From the NCBI GenBank assembly GCA_902729315.2, contig LR746264.1, positions 3,140,878 through 3,204,877 on the forward strand: a stretch of 64,000 nt of DNA. The letters run 5' to 3'. Source of the stretch: Spirodela intermedia. Lineage: Eukaryota > Streptophyta > Magnoliopsida > Alismatales > Araceae. Positions 22,850 to 38,498 of this stretch are shown one piece after another. Position 1 is the first letter of the stretch; each line of letters opens with the position of its first letter. A program made the position numbers and the translations under genes. The notes under the pieces were generated by a model that made no database searches, was not told where the DNA came from, and worked only from the letters and a program-made list of their open reading frames with translations.

Positions 22850-23758
22850 ATGCCCCCTCTAAAGATCGAGACTGGTCACCCGGATGTGATCCATGATGTG
22901 GCCATGGATTTCTATGGGAAGCGTCTGGCCACTTCATCGTCCGATAGAACCATCAAGATCATCGGCGTGAGCGGCAGCTCCCACCAGCAGCTGGCCACCT
23001 TGAGCGGCCACGAGGGCCCCATCTGGCAGGTCGCGTGGGCCCACCCCAAGTTCGGGTCCCTCCTCGCCTCCTGCAGCTACGATGGTCGAGTGATCCTGTG
23101 GAAGGAAGGGAGCAGCCCGAGTGAGTGGGCCGAGGCCCATGTCTTCACTGAGCACAAGGCATCAGTGAATTCAATTGCATGGGCTCCAAACGAGCTTGGC
23201 CTCATGCTGGCCTGTGGGTCCTCTGATGGGAGCATCTCGGTCTTCTCGGCAAGATCGGACGGTGGCTGGGACACCATGAGGATCGAGCAGGCCCACCCAA
23301 TTGGAGTCACCTCGGTTTCATGGGCACCCTCCACGGCACCTGGTTCGCTTGTTGGCTCTGGGATGTTGGACCCAGTTCAGAAGCTGGCATCTGGAGGCTG
23401 CGACAACACGGTGAAGGTGTGGAAGCTCTATAATGGGAGCTGGAAAATGGACTGCTTCCCCGCTCTGCAGATGCACTCAAACTGGGTCCGGGATGTGGCG
23501 TGGGCCCCGAACCTGGGCCTCCCCAAGTCAACCATCGCCAGTGCCTCAGAGGATGGGACGGTGGTCATCTGGACGGTGGCAAAGGAGGGCGATCACTGGG
23601 AGGGCAGGATCTTGAACGACTTCAGGACCCCTGTTTGGAAGGTCTCCTGGTCCCTGACTGGAAACCTTCTGGCCGTCGTTGATGGTAACAACAACATCAC
23701 GTTGTGGAGAGAAGTTGCGGATGGAGAGTGGCAGCAAGTGACGGCCGTTGAACCATAG
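22850..23758 (+). CDS. SEC13: SEC13 WD40 protein (COPII coat / nuclear pore)
   Basis: The 302-residue protein is encoded in one uninterrupted exon and matches SEC13 from start to end. Its N-terminus contains HPDVIHDVAMDFYGKRLATS and the first blade reads SSDRTIKIIGV. Further WD-type blades include GHEGPIWQVAWAHPKFG, LASCSYDGRVILWKE, VNSIAWAPNELG, CGSSDGSISVFSA, ASGGCDNTVKVWKL, VRDVAWAPNLG, ASASEDGTVVIWTV and VWKVSWSLTGNLLAV..NNNITLWRE. SEC13 is a six-bladed open propeller. It pairs with SEC31 to form the outer COPII cage on ER-derived vesicles and with NUP145/NUP96-type proteins in the nuclear pore Y-complex. The length matches plant homologues, and nothing appears truncated. The 3'UTR starts with a long CT tract. 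Confidence 0.97.
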   Translation: MPPLKIETGHPDVIHDVAMDFYGKRLATSSSDRTIKIIGVSGSSHQQLATLSGHEGPIWQVAWAHPKFGSLLASCSYDGRVILWKEGSSPSEWAEAHVFTEHKASVNSIAWAPNELGLMLACGSSDGSISVFSARSDGGWDTMRIEQAHPIGVTSVSWAPSTAPGSLVGSGMLDPVQKLASGGCDNTVKVWKLYNGSWKMDCFPALQMHSNWVRDVAWAPNLGLPKSTIASASEDGTVVIWTVAKEGDHWEGRILNDFRTPVWKVSWSLTGNLLAVVDGNNNITLWREVADGEWQQVTAVEP

Positions 23759-23791
23759 ATCATCAGGTTCTTCTTGTTCTTGTTCTTCACA

Positions 23792-23794
<3 letters not shown>

Positions 23795-23842
<48 letters not shown>
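23795..23842 (+). repeat. (CT)n tract in the SEC13 3'UTR
   Basis: About 24 CT units lie 36 bp after the SEC13 stop codon, followed by a T run. Confidence 0.95.
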
Positions 23843-23844
<2 letters not shown>

Positions 23845-24666
23845 TTTTTTTTTTTGTTTTTTGTTGCAAATCAGGTTGTCTGATCTTGGATGTGGACCAT
23901 AAGCTTACGAACTCAACTTTGGTCTCATGAATCTGTTATTTCATTTGGATCTTCAAAACAAGTTGGAATCCATTTTTTTTTAAAAAGTTATGTTATTTAG
24001 TTCTTTTAGAGAAATGTGGAATCTCGTTCTTGTTTCATTCATAGTGTTATCATACATGCGGGCCATAAGTCTATGAACTCGATCATAATCTCAGAACTTC
24101 CCATCTCTGGTTCTGTGAAGCTATTATTTTTTCTTATCTCTTAAAAAAAAACAATTAGCTGTATTTTTGGTTTTATTTTATTTTAATTTAAATATGGAAT
24201 TCATTTTTTCTTAATTAATCTCTTTCAGAATAATGAAGGGTTCAGTGAGCAGTAGCAGTTGACTTTTTCTAGGATCATGAATTATTTGATTTGGGTCTTC
24301 CGTGAAACTGTAGTATTTTTATGGCATTAATTATTAATCTTACCTTGTCCTTTTAATATCTCTCTAGAATCTCGTTTGTTTTTGTTCAATATCGCTCTCA
24401 TTTTCTCATATTCTGATTTCAGAGATTATTTTTATTTTTATCATTCGTATTATTTTTATGGCACTTTTAATCTCTTCTCTTCTTACTCGGTCTTTAGTGT
24501 TTAAGATGCTTACCGTTTTGGGGCCACGGTTGACCGTTAATTGGGTTTCAATGGGCTGGGTAGGCCCAGAGCCCGTCCTGGCCCGATTTGACGGGCTTGG
24601 GCCATAATCAGGCCCGAAAAATGTGGGCTTTAAGGGTTGATTCTCAGCTGATCAGATCCCTTCGAT

Positions 24667-24721
<55 letters not shown>

Positions 24722-25140
24722 CTCCAGATGATATGGCCCGGACCCAATGCTATGTATGGGCTTGATGTTGAGGCCCAAATATTTTTTAAAAGTGCACATC
24801 TTCGGGCTGACCGGGTAACTGGAGGACTCTCTCTCTCTGTCTGGCTGGGTATCGGGCTGGGGCCTGTCTAAGGTAGCCCGGGCTGTCCCGCGATCAGAAT
24901 GGTGGACAATTGAGAGTGAAATGCTCTTGGGCTTTTCGGATATAGATTACGTCTCGGCCCATCACGAGTATTGCACGGCCCATTATTAATGTAGGCAGGC
25001 TTATTGTTCATGTCGACCAGCCCATCATGTCGAAAGGAGAGAGTCCTTAATGGGCCGGGAACTGCCGTGGGCCCCACATCCTCTCTCTCGCTAACTACCA
25101 ACCTCCCGCTCATCCTGTCGTCACTTTTGACACCTCTATA
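23843..25140. other. Intergenic region SEC13-RBX1
   Basis: An AT-rich first half is followed by a region rich in GGCCCA/GGGCC motifs (24570-25070). A (GA)n tract of about 50 bp lies at 24669-24719. No coding region is seen. The GGCCCA motifs and the later CT-rich leader are probably part of the RBX1 promoter. Confidence 0.5.
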
Positions 25141-25479
25141 ACATCCTTGTCTGAAAATCAAAACCTTCTCTCTCTCGACCCTCTCCCGCTCTCTGAGCTC
25201 CCTTCTCTCTCAACACTCCGTCTCTCTCTTAAACATCCGCCCTCTATCTTTAAAACTCTCTCTCTCTCTCTCTCTCTATCGCTAAAAACCTGTCATCATC
25301 TTCCGTCAACTGTCGTCACTTGTTCAGTACGGGCTCGGACTGTCTTCCTATGTTTTCTCTGCATCCTTCTTTCCGTTCCCCGTCGTCTCTGTGAAGCCTC
25401 TCGCTCCATTTCCCTTACTCTGCTCCTCTCTCTCTCTCTATCCCTCTGTCCGCGTTATCCGGCAGGAGCAGAAGAAGGG
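25134..25479 (+). promoter_or_regulatory. RBX1 core promoter region and pyrimidine-rich leader
   Basis: A weak TATA-like TCTATAAC occurs at about 25135-25142. It is followed by roughly 300 bp of strongly pyrimidine-biased DNA up to the ATG at 25480, resembling a plant Y-patch promoter and 5'UTR. Confidence 0.4.
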
Positions 25480-27671
<2,192 letters not shown>

Positions 27672-28039
27672 AGGCGGCAGCGGTGGTGGCGAGCTTCATC
27701 CTGTTCGTTCTCCAGCTGACCGGCTGACTGACTGGCTTTGGAGCTCGCCGAAATTAGTGGGAAGTAATTATTTTTTTGAAATTTTTTATGATCAGAAATT
27801 CTTGGTGTTGTCCATGTGATGTGGGCAGCTGCATCAAGCAACTGGACAGTTTTTATTTTTTGAAGAAAAAAAATAAAAAATGAAAAAAAAGAGTAATGAA
27901 GGATATCTTTCAATTACCCTGTTAAAAAACACAGAAGAGGTTGGTTCTTTACAGCGGAGAGCAGTGAATTGGATGGAAATCATGTACAAAAGAATTGCTT
28001 TCTTTCTTTCTTTTTTTGGCCGCCCACTGGAGAGAGAGT
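27672..28039. other. Convergent 3' flank between RBX1 and ATG9
   Basis: The 368 bp must hold both 3'UTRs and both polyadenylation regions. An A-rich stretch with AATAAA near 27862-27880 could serve RBX1. T-rich runs, A-rich on the other strand, could serve ATG9. The two transcripts may overlap at their 3' ends. Confidence 0.5.
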
Positions 28040-31000
28040 TCAGAAGCTATGAATGCGGCCTTCCCGGCGGCGGGGGGGCTCCCTGAGGGAGAAGTCCTCC
28101 CCCTCCAAGGGGGGCGGCGCCGCCGCTGCCGCCGCCGGCGGGCTGTCTCCGCTCAGGCCGCCCAGCGGCGGCGGGTCAATGTCGAAGGGAAGGTTAAATT
28201 CTTCCTCGTGGGTGCTGTCCGAGAAGAGCCTGGTCCTAGACAGCCCGGCGGAGCCTCTCAGCTGTGCGGCGCCCATGTCGCCGCCGCCAGCCACCGTGGG
28301 CCCCTCATCGCCGGCGTCCCAGGTGAATGATCGGCGGGCGGCAGGGTTCTGGAAGAGGGACCTCGAGGGCTCCTTGAAGCTCGCCTGGACGGAGCCCCCC
28401 TCGGTGGCCCTCGCCCACCAGGGGGCACCGCCACCGCCGCCGCCGCCGCTGCTGTCCCAGTGCTGAAAGAACAAGCTGGTGCCGGAGCCAGAGCTGTGGA
28501 TGTGCGATCGCTGCCGGCCCTCCTCCTCCAATGTGGGTAGCTCCTCCGGCGGCCAGAATCTCTCCGGCGGCAGATCCTCCTCTGGCGCCGCCGCGGGGCC
28601 GGCGGCGCCGCCCTGCTCAGCCCGAGCGACGTAGTACCAGTTGAGCACGCAGGGAAGGGCCCTGTGATCTTCCGCAGCACAGTTTCTTCTCCTGTGGAGG
28701 AGGAGATGGTGAAGATCCCTCGGAGCCCTCGGGAACTGGGCCCTCGAGCTAAGGGAAGAAGAAGGCTGCTGCTGCTGCTGCTGCTGCTGCCGCCGGTGGA
28801 GAAATGGCGAGGAGTACAACCAGGGGATCTCGTCGGAGGAGGAGGGCAAGAGCAGCTGTTCTTCGCTGAAGGTCCTGAGAGTGGCCAGGAGCTGCAGGCC
28901 CTGCGCATCCGGTTCCCACTCAGGATACTCGTTCTGGAAGCTGCGTGTGGGAGGGAAGTGGGGAAATAGATTAATAAACGATGTTCAATCAGACCTAAAA
29001 AAGGAAATATTAATGATAATAAAAGCGCAAACGATGATGACTGGTGGGATTTACTTGATTCCCTCGTCTGATTCTCAATGATGATGATGATGATAATAAT
29101 AAGAAAAAATGAGAGGATTTTACGTGGGGGGAAGAAAATGAGGATCCCAAGTCAGGAAGGCACTGTGAGGGCAGATAAGCACCAACTCGAAAGATCAGAG
29201 CAAGAATTCTTGACGACAATAAAAGCACCGGGCATGTAATAATAATAATAATAATAAGCTTTTGAGCGACTAGAACAAGCGATACAAGGATCACCATCGA
29301 CTTAAATATGGAAATTCCAACAACTGTGATGCTTCCCTTTAAGAGATCGAGAGAGAGAGAGGGAGGGAGGGAGGGGGGGAGAGAGAGAGGGAGAGAGAGA
29401 GAGAGAGAGAGGGAGAAGAGAGAGAGAGGGAGAGAGGGAGAAGAGAGAGAGGGAGGGAGAGAGAAGAGAGAGAGAGGGAGAGAGAGAAGAGAGAGAGAGA
29501 GAGAGAGCTGAATTCAGGGTTAAATTAGGAAACAAATGAGAGAAGATGAGCCAATAGGTCAAAACAGGTTGAAGGAGGGAGGGAGACTTGCTGAGAAGTA
29601 CCTCAAGAACGATTTCTCCAGCTTCCCTTGGGAACTCCTCTGCTCACGCGGAGCACTGAATGGAGAACCATATTTGCTGTTTCCGTGACGTTGGAAGTCA
29701 AACGTACTAAAACTATAATTAAATACCAAGAGAGAGAGTGGTCAGAGACTGGGCACATGAATTGAGATGCCACAGCTTCACTTCGGAAGACAAACATACA
29801 AATCAACCTGCAAACATGGCCAACTCCTTCGACATGAACGGTGAAGTCTGAGATGAACCGCAGGATGTCATCGACCCTCTGTGGAAATCATGACAGGAAA
29901 GTCAACTCTCAGTGACACTTTCTCCACCTAGACCCAGAAAGTCAACCAATAAAAGCCTCTCAGCATGCATACCTTTGGTGCAGCGAATACTAGCAGGAAT
30001 GGAGTGAGGAAGATTGAGACCATCTCTTCCAGCAGCATCATCCCAGTGTACTGGATTTATAGTGAGACACATTCATCATAAAGATCAGTGTCAACAACGA
30101 ATGTGTGTAGCGTGAAACGGAGCAAAAATTATGAGTTTCCACGGATCCTATCTCCTCTCTAAACCTGGATCCAGTTGACTTACGCTCACATTGGATTTCG
30201 GGCACTCCTCGATGGGTATCACAAATATCGCTAATTTTTATGATACTAAATCGGGAGGGAAAGGATTGGGAATTATGCAAAAGGAGAAGAGATAAATCCC
30301 ACATGATACTTAAGGGTATGCAAGTCCACGGGGAGAGTTCGTTGACAATGATTATAAATGATGAGTTGGAAAAAAAAAAGGATGGGCAAAGATGGCATAA
30401 AAAAGTCAAAGTCTGTCTCAGGCTAGTATGCACGGATTTCCTTTTTTATCTGCATTTTACTATCCAACGGATTGTGGTTTCTGATCGGCATACTGTGAAG
30501 AAAACAGCTCTCTTTTCCTATCAAACACAACTATAAGATTGGGTATGGTCTGAAAATATTGCCAATGGGAACATATACTTATGAGAGGCAAAAAACCAAG
30601 AGCTGTGATCTCAACTTCGAGGGATGATTCGTCTCATTTTTCACGGGCTATCAAAGAATGAAGATATCTCAAACCAGATGCAATAGTTCTTCTGAAAACC
30701 CTGGATGCAAGGAATCTCTTTAACACACTTTTTTCCTACTCTCTGCCAAGAACAGCAGGAACGAGCCTATTGGCGTGAAATCTTGTCATCTTGCAATCAA
30801 GGTATGAGGAGGGGGGGAAAAAAACAAATCTTTTCTGCCCGTTTTTGCCTCCATTTCCATAATAATAGCCTTAATTGAAATACCTGGAATCAACCATTTA
30901 TATACACGGTTGAATTTCTACCGGAGATTGCCACGACTTATAGTGCAGTAATTTATTGAACTGTAGGTCTTATCACATATGTGTAATACAACGATATATA

Positions 31001-34000
31001 TATAAAGCTGGGCAAACTACCTTCTAACAGTGAATAAGTGAAGGTAATCAAGGGTGACAACCAAACGATCTCTTGCATGAATGGAGAAATCAACAAGATT
31101 ATTTTGACTACTTAATGACTTTAGAGGATTTAGATAAATGAAAATTGATGCAATGGCTATAAAGGCACTTTCAGTAAGCCAGGAAGTCTACAAAATACTC
31201 TTACCTGAAATAAGGTTTCGAATTCCCTCCTGACTGAATAGGTATTCTCTTTACCACGCCATCTCTTCGGCATATAATGAGTATGTTGGACAACGAGAGA
31301 CATTGCACCCTCTGGGTCAATAACGTGGGGCTCATCGGACACAGCAGCTCGACTGATCGCAGTCACAGTTCCAAATACAGCAGCATACCAGAACAAATTG
31401 CGGCCAAAGATCTGTATACATGGCGATCAAGATGAATTGTCAGTGCACGCAGTAAACATTGCAGGAAGTGAGTAATATAATGTGATTGAGTGCTTTACAT
31501 GCCCCTCCAGCAGTGATTCTTCAAGAAAAGCAATTATGATCAGGACAGCAGCAAAGCCTCCAGAGACAAAGGAGATGAACTTGGCAACCAGAGAAATGAT
31601 AGGAGAGGGGAACTGCTTTAGAAAACCAGATGCATGCTGTAAACTAGCATTGGTCCGGTATCTAAACAAATGATCCACCTGTAAGGAAGAATATAAAAAA
31701 GATGAGTGATATTCTATTACGTGGAAAAATATACCGCCATTTTCTCCAATCATTGAAAGATCACATCACTGAAATTAAGATCACTAACGGAGTCCAGAAG
31801 AAGAGAGAACAAAAGCATAGATTATTCTAGTGAACCTGTCACAGTAGTGATGAATGAATGAGGAACATGCAGAATAGTTTATGAAAACATACACGCAACT
31901 CAAAGCAAGAAAATATGGCAATTTTATCTAGGAATCCACAACCCACTTTGGCATAACGGTATTGCTACAAGCGAAGCATAGCTCTGTATCTATGCAGTTC
32001 GATGCAACCCGCATGATCGCTTTGGCTGGGGGCCCAACCCATGCATCTGTGAATTATAATGTCATAGGCTCTGGGCATCCCCACTCTCACCAATCTGCGG
32101 TCAACCATAGTGCAGCAGTCCAACCGTCAGTGCAGGCATTTGACTGCTTTTACCCTATCACCATTAAACAATCACCCTCGGGATAGGAATTTCAGTGGGA
32201 AGGTTTAATTTATCGTTTGGTGAAACTCTGAAAGAAACATACGAAGAGGTAGATTTCGGGTAGTTGATCCCAGACTTTAAGGTTAATCAATGAGGCATTC
32301 TCTGTTCCTGCTGCCTACATTCTTTTTGTTTGTTTCTTTTGGGTTATTGCAAACTCTTGCATTTTTTCGTATTTTGCACCAAGTCCACTTCATATTTTAG
32401 TGTATTCAACGATCTTTTTTCGTCTACATTCACTGTATCATCTCCAGGTATGCAATTTATCTAAAAGCAAGAAAACTTTTGTCGATACTTGCTTCATTTT
32501 TACTTTAAGCCTATACTCGAGTCCTGCAAAGAAGCTGAGTGCAATCAGGGTGATGCAATTAGTATTCTTGTCAAGTCCTAAAAGTATTTAATCTTTTCCA
32601 ACCTAGATTGATTGAATAAGGCTCATGAATCATCCACAAAAGCTGGACCAATCTGTATCGCTCATCTTTCGATTTTTAAATTATAGCTAGACATCAAGAA
32701 GTTGTAGATTCCCTTTAAATTTCCACAGAAACCTGGTTGGCCTTTGGGTAGCATTTTGAAGCCCTCAGCATGAATTTTGTAGCTTCTTGTGCATCTCTTC
32801 TGGTTTCTAATAAATGTCTCCTGCACGCACGATCCTTCAAGGAACTCTGTAGGATGATATAGGCATGCCTGAAGTCTGAAAATGATGACTGATTTGATCA
32901 GCGGGCATGTAGTGGGCTCGTCATTCTTCCCTTTATTCCTTTAGGTTTCAAAAGGATTCTCTAAACCCTGGATGCATTTTCTTCCATTTTTTCTGTAAAG
33001 GAAGCGAATCTCTATTCATTGCTGAAACAAATAACAATTAGAAGCTAGTTACCAGTTAAGGGATAATTGAGTAAGGAATTCATCAACCAACAGTTTTGCT
33101 TACAACCCAAATGCATATATGGAAGAACCAGAAAAAACATAAACCGGGAGACAGCGGTCAATACCCTGAATTAATGCAGATCATTCTCTGAGATAGGCCC
33201 TTAGATCTCTTTTCTATTTCACTTCCTAAAATCATACAAAAAAAATTCTCCAGACTTCCCTGTGTACGTCATCCATATTTTTCACCCTTTGGGTTTTCTT
33301 TTCCTTGTATCAGTGCAAAGATAAAGTATAATTCTGTTACTAAACGGAAATAATATGATAGATTTGCCTTTTGACCAAAATTTAGCGAGATGCATAAAAC
33401 TCTCCCTCATAAATGAAATCAGCACAGCATCTTTTCTTGGGAAGCACATTCATTGCCAAACAAAAAATAATCTCATATTCTTACATTCATAGTCAAACAA
33501 TCTACAGGTAACGTTCGTATGTGAAACCAAAAAAGACAGTCTATTGTTAAGTAATTTGGAAATAAGGAATACCTCATTGAACTCCCTAAAAATCCACTTT
33601 GACAAGTTAGACCACCTTCGGGATGATGCAGTGCTTGGATGGTTATAGAACTGCTCAGCATGCCTTAAACAGAGATATACCAGTGAAAAAATAACAAGGA
33701 AAGGAGAAATGAGAAACATTAGAAGCCCAACTATCATAAGCCTCTTTCTCAATGATGAAGGGTTATCAATGAAGTCACGCCGGACACAAAAGTTTCTGCA
33801 AAATATGAAACCCAGTGTTAACAAAAAAGAAAAATATTAGCAACCATATGGCATCTATCAGAAATACTTATATGCTAAGGCTAGACTTTATTGCAATTTG
33901 ACGATAGAAAAATAAATCATAAGGAAAACACGCCTGCAATGCTAAAGTCAATGAAATTACACAAACAATAAAATTCTCAGTAAAATCGCCGGTTGTTGTG

Positions 34001-36244
34001 ACATTAGAATAGATCCATTTAGAAAGAAGTGATTGATTTTTTTTATCTAGTAGTTAACCAGAGATGACATGGTTTTAGACAGTTCACAGTGGGAACACTT
34101 TCCAAAGGAAAGAAACCTTGAAATTCAACCTTCTGGAAGCAGAGAAAGGAGAGAAAATATGCATGATAAGCAACTACAGACCAGTCGTAAATTTGGAAAT
34201 GACATAAAGACAGTGGATCAATAAGCCAACCAATTTAGTACGGCTGACAGCAACGAGCAAGAGTTCTTCATTTGTGTTTTTGGAACCTATTCCTTAAGTA
34301 AGAGAATTATAATGCAGTACGATTGATAAAAAAGGTGGAGATAAGCAATCCATACTTACAGGGAACTTAATAGAAAAATAATTAAGCCGACCGTGGTCAT
34401 GGACTTCTCATAAAGGAACAAAGAATCAAGAAGATGATGTGTCTATTGCAATGAATAAATATATTAAGCATGAAGTAGTGATGCTGTATCTATGACTATA
34501 TCTCAATTTACATGATGTTGTATGGGTTTTGCATGAACATTGACATACTATACTCAAGCAAGATCAAAAATAAAGGAAAGATGCAACTTTAGGTGGCCAA
34601 CGAAATCTAACTTAAGAGGCTCTACATGAGAAAGTTTGTTGGTTATGGGATGTTGGAGCTAAACAATTTGTGAATATCTCCCTCCCTACTGCCCTCACTT
34701 GATGCTCTTTCAGGGCGTTGTTGACATTGACTTCAATAAGCGAATTTAGAAGTAGGCCGTTCAGAGCTGCTCCCAGTTCAAAGGTGGAGGTGCCATGAAG
34801 TCCTATGTGGGCAGTACGAGCTGTAAGGCTCCCATAACACCCCCCACCCCCCCCTCCCCCACCCACCCACACACACACAGGGACAGAGGAGGTAATAAGG
34901 GCATGGACATACATTGGAGAGAGGATATATACATTCCTTGTATTTGTGAACAATGCAGCACAATCTATGAATGTCTATCTCATGGAATTTTGGTTTTGGA
35001 CATGCGCTGGAGAGAAGATATTAGTGTTCCTCGCATTTGTAACTTGATAGTCGCTACAACTTGATAATAATGAACACTTAAAATCAAAAAATCAAATTAT
35101 AAGTACCAGATACCAGAACTTGCACAAAAAAGGAAAGTAAATAACTGAAAAAAATCCTCAAAAGATCTGATAAAGTTGCCTTGTAGATTCAAAAGGCAAA
35201 TAAATCTACAATTATAGATTCAAGTTCCCTAGTATGATTTGATAAAGACAGACTTGAATACCTGTCAAACATGCTCTGAAGTATGCACCAATTTAAAGTC
35301 CACTCAAGAGTTTTTGGCAGCATCAGATGGTTATTCTTTCCACCAGATCCAGACTTGACTTCAGGACCAGCCCCAGGAATCCACCAAGGCACTTGGAAAG
35401 AGAGAACACCTTTATTGATCATCCCAATTAAGTAGTTCTCTTTGCGCATTATTCGCATCACAATCTCATGTGCAGACAGATCTTTTACAACGCAGAGCTT
35501 CTGAGATTTTTGTACTTGAACAACCTTATCTAAAACTGCAGACCAGGATATGGTCTGGACTTCACGATCAGTAATACAAAGGCTACAAAAAAAGACATAC
35601 TTTTAGATCATGTGCAATTTGTCCTTAAAACCTAGCCATGTATCCATTGGTATTCTCAATCCTTACCTATTAGTGTAGAATTTACGAGCTTCCAATGTGT
35701 CTTTCAACTGTACAAAGAATCTCACGAAGCAGAATAAAAGATAGAAAGCTAACAATGCCAAGTAGCCAACAATGATCCCTTTCGTGACTGTAAAGGGAGC
35801 TAAGGGATGAGTATGAAGAGCCTCCTTTGCCAGGTCACAGGGCTTAATTCCTGACTCAACAGCATCCATCCCGCACTTAGCATTGCGAAGCCCATGCCAA
35901 TCAACAAAGAGTAGGAAGAAACCAGAGAAACACAATGTAAACCCCAAACTCAAGAGCTCAACAACCCACTTGACAATAATGCACCAAAGTCCTTTCTCAC
36001 AGTAATAATTGTACACCCTCCAAAAGAATAGATCTAAATCAGCAATTGGCTCAGATGTTAACCCTTCACCATTAAGGAGTCCAGATGGACTCTCACTACC
36101 AGAACCTGGTAGCCTTCGATAATCAGATAATTCTATTTCAGGAGAAGTGTCATCAATCAATCCAGTCGATAATGATGATTCGCCTTGCCGTTTCCATTTG
36201 AATACGTAGGAAGTAAATCCAGCCTTCTGACTACCAAACATCAT
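28040..36244 (-). CDS. ATG9: Autophagy-related protein 9 (ATG9), lipid scramblase
   Basis: Nine coding exons on the minus strand (36244-35667, 35582-35262, 33795-33573, 31678-31499, 31411-31205, 30050-29973, 29878-29808, 29706-29602, 28940-28040) join in phase to 887 residues. The start is MMFGSQKAG, then FKWKRQGESSLSTGL and ADLDLFFWRVYNYYCEKGLW, characteristic of plant ATG9. Hydrophobic segments lie near 88-116 and 156-178, with more in exons 3-5. The ATG9 core includes PWWIPG, ILQSMFDRN and YMPKRWRGKENT. ATG9 is the multispanning vesicle protein that supplies and scrambles lipids at the growing phagophore. The C-terminal 300 residues are predicted disordered and carry eight Gln (639-646), Gly and Ala runs. 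Introns of 1.5-1.9 kb separate exons 2-3 and 3-4. No lesion was found. Confidence 0.96.
28766..28789 (-). repeat. (CAG)8 coding for a Gln run in ATG9
   Basis: Eight pure CTG units on the plus strand, read as CAG on the coding strand, encode residues 639-646 of ATG9. Confidence 0.95.
29347..29508. repeat. Purine-only GA/GGGA tract in ATG9 intron 8
   Basis: About 160 bp of almost pure purine made of GAGAGA, GGGAGG and GAAGAGA blocks. On the ATG9 strand it is a polypyrimidine tract inside the intron at 28941-29601. Such mirror-like homopurine DNA can form triplexes. Confidence 0.85.
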
Positions 36245-38449
36245 TTGAAGAGAGGCAGACATCGGAATGCAGCCAGTCCATTTCACTCTCTGATCATCGC
36301 ATACTGGGAAGATCACTGGAAAATGTACAAAGGAAAAGTAAAGTTTTAGAAATCTACAGGAGAAAATCTTCAAATTCAGGATGTTATGACCGGTGAAATT
36401 GGAAATAAAAAAGAAAATACCAAATATAATCCATCAGCAGATAACGGAAATATTCTCCTCAAAATGAAAATAATGTAAGTTCTATGAACTTGAGTCTCAT
36501 AAAACTGAAACTGAGAGAAAACATCGTATCTTTCGAAACAAAAGTTATTCTTCAATGAACAAAATTATATCAAAGGAAAAAACCTCAAACTACAGCGGCT
36601 AAAACAAGAGAAGCCTCCAAAAAAAGTAAAAATAAAAATGTTCCAAGAAACTTACAAAAACTTGAAAGAAAGAATACTGGCAAGGAATACTTATTCTAGA
36701 TGCTGATTTTTTTTTTCATGGAAAAGAAAATTTGTAGCTTCTTCCCAAAATCTCCCCATTAATGAGAAAGACATGAATTTACTGGAACACAATTCATTGC
36801 ATTTCCCGCACAAAAGGGATGAGAGGGGAATGAATTGACAAAAGCACATCCACTATAGTCATGTGATAGTTGCTTTGGTGAATATTTATCTTCCTGCGTC
36901 ATTTTTACCTCCAAATCATTTTCCCTCAGGACCACCCAATACACCCATCCCTCTCCCAAGAAAGCAATAACAATGAATAGAACGAATAACCGCTCAACCT
37001 ATTCTCTCTTTCCACTTGTCCTTTCTCAATCAAAGACTAGCCAGAACTACATTCCACATGGAAGAAACTCCCAAACTGTTATGGACCAAGAACTGCCTTC
37101 CCTCTACTCTATGTGATGGGAGATTGGAAAAATAGAATGACAAACAAGGAACCCATGTACTAGCTTTCCACAAACCAGTGGTACATTCAATAAACAACCC
37201 CCCCTCTTTTCCACTCTCTATTTTTTACGAAATCTAGGTCCATGGACTAAAATTTGGAAAGGACACTACCATCTTCCGGCAATTCGTACACTTTCCATTT
37301 GATTCGCCATAGAATGCGAACAAGTGGTTGCGCAGGCAGATATAAAAAAAAGCTACATGGGCTGGCAAATTGTCCCCAGGTTAGGGGAGGAAGTGGTATT
37401 CACAAGACTAATCAATTATATTATGAGCACATCAACAGGCGACATCAGACTTGCAACAACTCAGAAACCACTGTCTGGTTATCACAAGACGAGCCCCATT
37501 CGTCTTAATCTAAAAAAAAACTAGAAGAATAATGGTGAAGGTAGAAACATTTCTTTCGCATTGGCTATCTTAACTACCCTTAATCGAAGGTATCCCAACC
37601 ACCTGTTTTTCTATATGATACTCGCAGATGTAGAACGACAGCGGGTTAATTCATGCCAGACAACACCTACCTAACTTATAAATTTTCAAATTTGAATCGA
37701 GTTCTTCGTCCAAATATTTAAGCCTTATCATCTAAATCATCAGTTCAGATGTCTTATAATTCATACTACTTATTTTTACTGCATTAAAATGGGACCTGAT
37801 TAATGGAGATAATCCTCCAAGCTGGTTGTTTCAACCGATGCCCTCCCCATTCTGGGATGCCTGCAAGCTGCCCAAGGCAAACTGCCTTCCTTTTGCGAGG
37901 GTATGAATAACTTCCCTATGAGATTAAAAATAAGAAAGAGAGCCTGAAATTTTCAAATACCACATTAGTTCCCTTTTCCTGATTTATGGTATCTCCCGTT
38001 CATAAATAGCGTACATCTACAACACTCAATTCAGAAAAGAGTTCCAATAATGAAAGCAACACAGCTGAACATAACCTTGTAAGATCAACACATGAGAATA
38101 TTTTCCAACACATACGATTCTGAAGGGAACTCCGCCGCTTTCCCCACACCTCCCTAGGAAGCGACTTCTCACCTCTTTTAGACAAAGTGTGCCACATCCA
38201 ACATGCTCTCCCTCATCTTCCATGCGCTACTCTTCCGCAGAGAGATCATACCACAAGTACCCAAACAGAAACTGGACGGGCAAGGAAGAATAGGATACCT
38301 CTACTCACGCCGATTCCCCTCCCTCAGGTAAAGCCGCCATGGGAGATTCGGCCGGCAGCTGGAAATCGCTGATAGCGGACCAGCAGGCGACAGCGCCGAG
38401 AAGACCCCGGCGGCTCAGGTTCCTCCGGCGACGAAGCGAAGGGGGAGAA

Positions 38450-38498
<49 letters not shown>

